Assembly: GCF_001424145.1 (NCBI RefSeq)
Contig: NZ_LMQM01000001.1
Coordinates: 434,001-498,000 of the forward strand
Origin: Chryseobacterium sp. Leaf404
Lineage (GTDB): Bacteria > Bacteroidota > Bacteroidia > Flavobacteriales > Weeksellaceae
Direction of reading: 5' to 3'
Length of the DNA stretch: 64,000 nucleotides
Of the stretch, positions 59,078-64,000 are shown piece after piece. The notes under the pieces are model-generated. The model was not told where the DNA came from, ran no database searches, and saw only the letters and a list, made by a program, of their open reading frames with translations. Position numbers and translations under genes: made by a program. Every line of letters begins with the position of its first letter. Within the stretch, counting starts at the first letter, position 1.

Positions 59078-60169
59078 ATGAACAGAGATCTTTACATCGA
59101 TTTTGCCAAAGGCTTAGCCACGCTTTCCATTATTTTTATCCACACCGCTTTCTGGTCAGGACAGTTTTATATACAGCCGGAAGTGAGAGTATTCTCCCTC
59201 GTGTTTGATGTGGCCTTATTTTATGCATTAAGTGGAATTACATCCGGGTCAAACATTGAAAAAACATTCTACAGACTCCTGAAATTACAGATCACTTACA
59301 TGATTTTTGTGACGTTGCTTTTCTTTTCAGATTATTTCTTTAAAATTTTCGGACTCACCTTTTTTTCCCTCGAATGGCTGCAGAGCTTCTACTCTACTTT
59401 CGGAACAAGATACGCTGCAACAAGCATTTCAACAGTTCCGCAATGGCAAAATTTAGGAAACTGGTATCTGCATTCCTACACCAATGCCGATACATTTCCC
59501 GTCGTGATGGGAAGTTTCTGGTATCTGAAAGTCTATTATATCTTAACGGTTTTCGGTGTATTAATTTTAAGATTTTTCCCGAAACACGTCAATTGGTTTA
59601 TAGGAATCTGTATCGCCCTGACCGTAATTTTCAATCTTTTCCCTGAAATTTATCCGGAAGGACAGGTGGGATACGTTGCTTTTTACATGACCGTTTTCCT
59701 TGTTGCCAACAGAATGAAAGGCAAAAAAATCCCTGCAAAGATAATTCCCGCTCTCTACGGAGTGGTAGCCGCAGCCTTAGTTTGGATGTTCCTTTATTAT
59801 GGGAATGAAATTTTCTTCAAAATAAACAAACAGAAATTCCCACCCAGAACTCCTTATATTATTTGGTCACTGTTTTCACTGACGACACTTTTTGTTTTTT
59901 ACAACAGACTAAAAATCACAAAGGAAAACTTCGTCACTTACATCGGTAAAAACGCCATTTTCTTTTATTTCGGACAGGGAATCAGTTCTTCTTTAATTTA
60001 TTTTTTGGTCGTGCCCATGAAAGAAACCATGCCCTGGTGGCTTTTGATGATCATCATTTATGTTTTAAATGTTTTTTTAGCATTTATTATTTCTATCGGA
60101 TTAAAGAAATTTGATGCTTTGGGATGGAAGATACTTCAATTTTTAAGAATGAAGACTGCTGAGAGGTAA
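59078..60169 (+). CDS. Membrane-bound acyltransferase family protein
   Basis: 363 residues with about ten membrane segments. N-terminal MNRDLYIDFAKGLATLSIIFIHTAFWSGQ has the D-x-x-[RK]-G...H pattern with the catalytic His of acyltransferase-3 type proteins. FGVLILRFFPKHVNWF and the C-terminal FLAFIISIGLKKFDALGWKIL fit. Members modify surface polysaccharides, lipids or peptides with acetyl or other acyl groups. The substrate is unknown. It is convergent with the pabB/pabC unit. Confidence 0.82.
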   Translation: MNRDLYIDFAKGLATLSIIFIHTAFWSGQFYIQPEVRVFSLVFDVALFYALSGITSGSNIEKTFYRLLKLQITYMIFVTLLFFSDYFFKIFGLTFFSLEWLQSFYSTFGTRYAATSISTVPQWQNLGNWYLHSYTNADTFPVVMGSFWYLKVYYILTVFGVLILRFFPKHVNWFIGICIALTVIFNLFPEIYPEGQVGYVAFYMTVFLVANRMKGKKIPAKIIPALYGVVAAALVWMFLYYGNEIFFKINKQKFPPRTPYIIWSLFSLTTLFVFYNRLKITKENFVTYIGKNAIFFYFGQGISSSLIYFLVVPMKETMPWWLLMIIIYVLNVFLAFIISIGLKKFDALGWKILQFLRMKTAER

Positions 60170-60181
60170 AAACTTTGCGTT

Positions 60182-60808
60182 TTACAAATCTAAATAATCT
60201 TCATTTCCCGGAAGATTTACAATTTTCTCGATGGGATAAATAAACATGTCATCAAAGTCGTTCAGAGCGTTAATCATTTGAAAATGAGAAAACTCCCTGA
60301 TATTCTGCAACGTAATTTCGGTTTCTTTTATCTTTTTTGTTTTAAGCAGATGCTGGCGCTGAACACCATTTAAAAGATATGTGTTTGGAGTGAACCAGTC
60401 TTTTCCTTTTTTAAACAGAAGATTAGAAAAAGAGGTATCTGTGATGTGATTGTTTTTTACGATGATGATTTCTTCAGATTTAGACTTCATTTTCATTCGC
60501 TCAAGTTCCTTACGGTCTTCAAATTTGAAAGAATAATCATAACTGTTATTTTCCACAAGCTGAAAACTGTGAATCTCAGGAATCGCATACGGAATCATCT
60601 GTGTGCGGATTTTTTTGTCTAAATCATAAACCAGACGCAGTTTGTACAACCCGTCCTCATCGTGTTCCAGATGTTTAAAAATCTTCTGCAGATCAACAGA
60701 ATCACTCTTCCCGAAATGAGAAAAAGTTTCGTTAATGCGTTTTTGATGAAGATCTGCAAGAAAAATTTTCTGGTCTTCTACTTTTATGCTTTCAATGAAT
60801 TGGGACAT
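60182..60808 (-). CDS. Class IV aminotransferase, PabC-like aminodeoxychorismate lyase
   Basis: 208 residues with the fold-type IV PLP enzyme pattern: QFIESIKVEDQKIFLADLHQKRINETF near the N-terminus, and NNHITDTSFSNLLFKKGKDWFTPNTYLLNGVQRQHLL in the C-terminal half, where the NG-x-x-R motif holds the phosphate. It overlaps pabB by 17 bases. PabC releases p-aminobenzoate and pyruvate from aminodeoxychorismate for folate. It is shorter than E. coli PabC (269), and the Bacteroidota form is usually about this size. The PLP lysine was not located with certainty. Confidence 0.8.
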   Translation of the reverse strand: MSQFIESIKVEDQKIFLADLHQKRINETFSHFGKSDSVDLQKIFKHLEHDEDGLYKLRLVYDLDKKIRTQMIPYAIPEIHSFQLVENNSYDYSFKFEDRKELERMKMKSKSEEIIIVKNNHITDTSFSNLLFKKGKDWFTPNTYLLNGVQRQHLLKTKKIKETEITLQNIREFSHFQMINALNDFDDMFIYPIEKIVNLPGNEDYLDL

Positions 60809-61736
60809 AGATTTTGTTTTTCATTTCTTCGTACTCATCTTCTAATTTGCTCATGTGGGTAATTCCGCCACCACTTTTAAAAAAAAGTTTACCGTTTTCT
60901 TTTTCTATAAAACGGATCATCACGCAGCTGTCGAGATTTTCACCATCAAACCAGCCGCAGACTCCTGTGTAAAAGCCTCTGTCAAAACCTTCTGCTTCCA
61001 GAATAATTTCCAGTGTTCTGGGTTTTGGTGCTCCTAAAATTGAACCTGCCGGAAGAATTTTCTCTAATAAACTTCCTGTTTTACCTCTGAATTCAGGTTT
61101 TACCGTTCCCGAAATTTCGGAACTCATGGCATAAAGATCTTTCTGTTTGGTCTTTAAAAAATCAATAAACTGAAATTTATTCACCTTCACATCATCAGCA
61201 ACCATGCTTAAATCATTTCTTAAAAGATCCACAACGGTGTAATGCTCGGCTTTCTCTTTAGGATCATTCTTCAAAACTTCCGCGGCATTATCCAAAGACG
61301 CATCAATAGTACCTTTCATCGGATAAGTGAATATCCTGTCACCCTGTATTCTGACGAAAGTTTCAGGAGAAAAAAATACGAAAAAATCTTTAAATAACAC
61401 TTTATATTTAGCCTGAGAATGACAGAAAATTTCCTCTAAAGTAAGATTGGTTTCTATTTCTGTTTTTCTGGTATAATTGGTTAAATAAGAGTTTCCTGAT
61501 TTTAAATTATTCTGTACCTCATCAAAACCTTTTTTAAAAGATTCTAAGCTTTCCGGAAAGGTTTTTAAAGTAATTATTTTTTTAAATTCATCCTTTGCCC
61601 CAGCATTTGAAAATATTTGAAAATCAATCAATAAACCCGAATTTTCAAGTTCTTTTTCAGTAAAAACCAAAACCTGTTTGCAGAGAAAATCAGTCATGAA
61701 AAAAAACGGAACTTTCTTTTGCGAAAGCTCGTCCAT
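60792..61736 (-). CDS. pabB: Aminodeoxychorismate synthase component I
   Basis: 314 residues from the ATG at 61736 (MDELSQKKVPFFF). An earlier ATG at 61769 gives 325 residues, but the TACTTTTG element at 61773-61780 would put transcription start at or after it, so 61736 is preferred. Chorismate-enzyme motifs: SPETFVRIQGDRIFTYPMKGTIDA (the catalytic Lys of PMKGT distinguishes PabB from anthranilate synthase), HYTVVDLLRNDLSMVA, LPAGSILGAPKPRTLEII and GFYTGVCGWF. With a glutamine amidotransferase (PabA, not here) it makes 4-amino-4-deoxychorismate. It is coupled to the lyase gene. Confidence 0.9.
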   Translation of the reverse strand: MDELSQKKVPFFFMTDFLCKQVLVFTEKELENSGLLIDFQIFSNAGAKDEFKKIITLKTFPESLESFKKGFDEVQNNLKSGNSYLTNYTRKTEIETNLTLEEIFCHSQAKYKVLFKDFFVFFSPETFVRIQGDRIFTYPMKGTIDASLDNAAEVLKNDPKEKAEHYTVVDLLRNDLSMVADDVKVNKFQFIDFLKTKQKDLYAMSSEISGTVKPEFRGKTGSLLEKILPAGSILGAPKPRTLEIILEAEGFDRGFYTGVCGWFDGENLDSCVMIRFIEKENGKLFFKSGGGITHMSKLEDEYEEMKNKIYVPIH

Positions 61737-61772
61737 TCTTTTAAAATTTGGATGATTTGCCAAAAACATTCC

Positions 61773-61801
61773 GCAAAAGTAGTTATTGATGTTTACTTTT
61801 G
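61773..61801. promoter_or_regulatory. Back-to-back divergent -7 elements
   Basis: TACTTTTG on the minus strand (plus CAAAAGTA, 61773-61780) faces pabB. TACTTTTG on the plus strand (61794-61801) faces the membrane gene at 61818. Their cores are 13 bases apart, so polymerases would compete. Confidence 0.55.
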
Positions 61802-61817
61802 CATAAATTTTTTCATA

Positions 61818-62570
61818 ATGCAACAACAATATCCCCAAAAAGCGGGAATCGACCTTATTTTAAAACAGGCTTTCTCCTACTGGAGTAAAACTTTTGGCCT
61901 ACAGCTGATGTTCTCGATTATTTATTTCGGGATTTATCTATCTGTATTTTATTATCTTGGAGTAAAATATGAAGTTATCGAAAGTTTTCAGACTGCGTTT
62001 TCAGAATATCAACAGGAGGGACAGAGCGGTTTGGAAGATTTTCAGACGGAAATTGCAACTATTGCAGATACTGAAGGATTTCAGTATTTTATCTTCGGAA
62101 TGATGGCGGTGAGAATCTTTCTTTACCCTTTAAATATCGGCTTTTACCAGATTTATAAGAAGATGGATTTGAATGAAGAAGTGGGTTTGAATGATTTGTT
62201 TGCGGGATATATCGGCATTAATTTTTTTAAATTTCTCAGCTTTTACATTTTCTGGATTTTCCTGTATACCATTATCGGAAGAACTTTAATTCTACCTGTT
62301 TTTTGGGTAATGATCACCATTTTTGCTGCGCCACTGATGTTTTTTGAAAACAAAAGAATTATGGAAATCATTGCAATCGGCTGGAAGGCTCTGAAAACTA
62401 ATTTTCTGGAAATCCTGATCTGTATTTTTGTTGCTCTGATTTTCTCTTATGCAGGATTTCTGTTGTTTTTTATAGGCTTTCTTTTCACTTTTCCGTTCTG
62501 GAATGCTATGATTTACGCACTTTACAAAAACGTTTTGGAACAAAATATAAAAGAAGAAGAAAGAGTTTAA
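61818..62570 (+). CDS. Polytopic membrane protein (related to 33269 and 62624)
   Basis: 250 residues from the ATG at 61818 (MQQQYPQKAGIDLILKQAFSYWSKTFGLQLMFSIIYFGIYL). Six or so hydrophobic segments, with LFAGYIGINFFKFLSFYIFWIFLYTIIGR and the C-terminal GWKALKTNFLEILICIFVALIFSYAGFLLFFIGFLFTFPFWNAMIYALYKNV. The last block is the same type as in the genes at 33269 and 62624 (W/K...NFFNILL...FAYVT). The family is unassigned (DUF975-like). It is followed by a closely related gene 53 bases on. Confidence 0.7.
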   Translation: MQQQYPQKAGIDLILKQAFSYWSKTFGLQLMFSIIYFGIYLSVFYYLGVKYEVIESFQTAFSEYQQEGQSGLEDFQTEIATIADTEGFQYFIFGMMAVRIFLYPLNIGFYQIYKKMDLNEEVGLNDLFAGYIGINFFKFLSFYIFWIFLYTIIGRTLILPVFWVMITIFAAPLMFFENKRIMEIIAIGWKALKTNFLEILICIFVALIFSYAGFLLFFIGFLFTFPFWNAMIYALYKNVLEQNIKEEERV

Positions 62571-62623
62571 TATTTTTTGTGGTTAAAATAAATTATATTT
62601 GATTAACCATAAAAATTTAATGA

Positions 62624-63346
62624 ATGACTTCTCAATTTGACGAATTTGACCAACAGGGAAAAAATCCCGAAAGGAACGCAGGATCTATTATTTCGCACGC
62701 TTTCGAAATGTACAAAGGCGTTTTTCTGTACGGCTTTGTAATTATGATTATTACATTCATAGCAGATTATCTGCTGCAGATACTTACAGGCTTCAGTGTA
62801 TGGAGCCATGCCGAAAGTTTCAGGGATCTGGATGACGCTGAAGGAATGCTCTGGAGAAATTCTAACGTCAGATTTTATTATTCATCTACCGGTTTGCTGA
62901 ATATTGTACTTACTCCACTCTATTTAGGGTTGATTTATGTTACCAATAAATTTAACAACAAACAACAGATTGAGTTCACCGATATATTTATAGGGTACCG
63001 CCAGAATCTTGCACAGACACTGCTTTACGGGTTGATTACCACCATTATTTTCTACATTTCTCTGGCGATGTGCGGTTTTCCGTTTTTATTTGTTTTTCCG
63101 CTGTTTATTCTGGGACTTCCGATGCTTTTATTTGAAAATTTATCTGCAACAGATGCAATAGGCAAGGCCTTTAATATAGCCAAACAGGATTACGGCGTTT
63201 TTCTGGGAGTGGGCATTTTGGGCGGTCTTTTAAGCATCTCCGGACTTATACTTTGTTGCATTGGTATAATTTTTACTATTCCCTTCATCTATGTTGTCAT
63301 GTATTCTGCTTACTGTGCGTATTGTGGGAAACCAAGGCAGCTTTAA
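62624..63346 (+). CDS. Polytopic membrane protein (related to 61818)
   Basis: 240 residues, about five membrane segments. FIGYRQNLAQTLLYGLITTIIFYISLAMCGFPFLFVFPLFILGLPMLLFENLSATDAIGKAFNIAKQDYGVFLGVGILGGLLSISGLILCCIGIIFTIPFIYVVMYSAYCAYCGK is the C-terminal core, of the same kind as in the 33269 protein (C-x-G-I-x-x-T-x-P-F-x-Y-V). It contains three closely spaced Cys near the end (ILCCIG, YCAYCGK). A -7 element TATATTTG (62594-62601) precedes it. The function is unknown. Confidence 0.72.
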   Translation: MTSQFDEFDQQGKNPERNAGSIISHAFEMYKGVFLYGFVIMIITFIADYLLQILTGFSVWSHAESFRDLDDAEGMLWRNSNVRFYYSSTGLLNIVLTPLYLGLIYVTNKFNNKQQIEFTDIFIGYRQNLAQTLLYGLITTIIFYISLAMCGFPFLFVFPLFILGLPMLLFENLSATDAIGKAFNIAKQDYGVFLGVGILGGLLSISGLILCCIGIIFTIPFIYVVMYSAYCAYCGKPRQL

Positions 63347-63361
63347 TTAAAATTAAAAGCC

Positions 63362-64000
63362 ATGAATAAAGATCAACAAATTAGTGAAGTAAAGATTAAA
63401 CAGTTTTTTTTATTGGCAATCATTCTCATCATGGTTGCTTTAATTTGTTTTCATCTTGCCCTTTTTATTCCCTCTGTTTTAGGTGCAATCACCATTTACG
63501 TGGTGTGCAGAAAATACAATTTTTATCTGCAGGAAGAACGGAAATGGAAACCCTGGGCCGCTTCCATCACTCTCATTGTGGCAAGTCTCATTGTCATTGT
63601 TCTTCCGGTTTATTTCATTGCCGATCTTTTGATTGATAAACTTGGCAACGCACAGGCTTACATGGAGAAATTTAATGTTTTCGTTGATAAAATTCATGAT
63701 TTTGTATATGCCAAAACCAATATAGACCTGCTAAGTAAAGAAAATATGACCAAGCTGAAAGGGGCGGCAGGAAAATTTTCTACATCTGCACTCAGTGGCA
63801 CTTTCAATACACTGACGATTATATTCTCAATGTATTTTATCCTATACTTTATGTTTGACAGACCAAGGTTGTTCGAAAGAATTTTAGCCTCATCAGCACC
63901 TCTCAAAAGATCAAATGTTTCTTTGATTGGCGAAAAAATGCGTAAACTGATCATGGCGAATGCCATAGGAATACCTGTAGTTGCTTTGGGACAGGGCATT
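63362..64000 (+). CDS. AI-2E family transporter, 3'-truncated by window edge
   Basis: At least 213 residues; the gene continues past the window. Start ATG at 63362, 15 bases after the previous stop, so it is in the same transcript. Hydrophobic segments at about residues 14-50 and 65-92, then an amphipathic region (KFNVFVDKIHDFVYAKTNIDLLSKENMTKLK) and TM segments with NTLTIIFSMYFILYFMFDRPRLFERILASSAPLK. This pattern is the PerM/AI-2E exporter family. Transport of autoinducer-2 is shown for few members; ions or other substrates are possible. Confidence 0.85.
   Translation, partial: MNKDQQISEVKIKQFFLLAIILIMVALICFHLALFIPSVLGAITIYVVCRKYNFYLQEERKWKPWAASITLIVASLIVIVLPVYFIADLLIDKLGNAQAYMEKFNVFVDKIHDFVYAKTNIDLLSKENMTKLKGAAGKFSTSALSGTFNTLTIIFSMYFILYFMFDRPRLFERILASSAPLKRSNVSLIGEKMRKLIMANAIGIPVVALGQGI

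Overview
The window is chromosomal DNA from a low-GC (roughly 35-38% by eye) member of the Bacteroidota. The best fit is the Flavobacteriia, family Weeksellaceae, in the Chryseobacterium/Kaistella group. The reasons are promoters of the TTG-N19-TAnnTTTG type instead of -10/-35 boxes, almost no Shine-Dalgarno sequences, many Bacteroidota-only families (DUF4835, DUF5686, DUF5687, DUF4349, Rpb6-like omega, Bacteroidota LptE) and flavobacterial gene orders such as coaBC-DUF4835-recN and miaB/sigma-54 activator/lptE/TPR. No rRNA operon, prophage, transposase or CRISPR array was seen.

Layout. 1-3.2 kb: the tail of an M48 metalloprotease, a small membrane protein, an outer-membrane barrel and an MlaE/MlaF-type lipid ABC transporter. 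3.3-8.0 kb: a polysaccharide-initiating sugar transferase, queE, folD and pgi. 8.3-16.5 kb: a GH125 mannosidase, a DUF4349 lipoprotein, an acyl-CoA dehydrogenase, DoxX and two unrelated fumarases transcribed divergently. 16.8-21.9 kb: an envelope protein, an anti-sigma-like protein, an ECF sigma factor, and an ABC ATPase with a DUF5687 permease. 21.8-28.0 kb: a 46-residue membrane protein, recN, DUF4835, coaBC, rpoZ, bamD and a TetR regulator. 28.1-30.5 kb: tatD-like, tcdA, rnpA and DUF4126. 30.6-38.5 kb: a minus-strand run (miaB, DUF1016 nuclease, secreted protein, sigma-54 activator, membrane protein, lptE, Glu-rich TPR protein). 38.6-48.4 kb: three related secreted TonB-C-like proteins, MFS plus pyruvate oxidase, lysA with a leader, an exonuclease and a HerA-like ATPase. 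48.7-53.9 kb: a sulfur/persulfide cassette with thioredoxin, an omega-amidase, a small barrel and rseP. 54.0-54.9 kb: two intact tRNA-Asn genes, a GIY-YIG nuclease and two altered tRNA copies. 55.2-64 kb: DUF5686, rpmA/rplU, an acyltransferase, pabB/pabC, two related membrane proteins and the start of an AI-2E family exporter.

Most of the window is core metabolism and envelope biogenesis. Two places stand out. First, in the tRNA-Asn cluster the GIY-YIG nuclease ends inside a tRNA-derived sequence, and both altered tRNA copies carry the same two 16-nt hairpin replacements, so they look like a family of elements and not random decay. Second, lysA is preceded by a consensus promoter, a lysine-rich 23-codon reading frame and a strong terminator hairpin, which together look like a lysine attenuator. 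Smaller points are palindromes in the variable loop of the DUF1016 nuclease, several short dispersed repeats, a 7-bp tandem repeat in front of the GTG-started miaB, and start codons that sit directly behind terminator hairpins.

All calls are from reading the sequence; no database search was run. Promoters were found by eye using the published Bacteroidota consensus.
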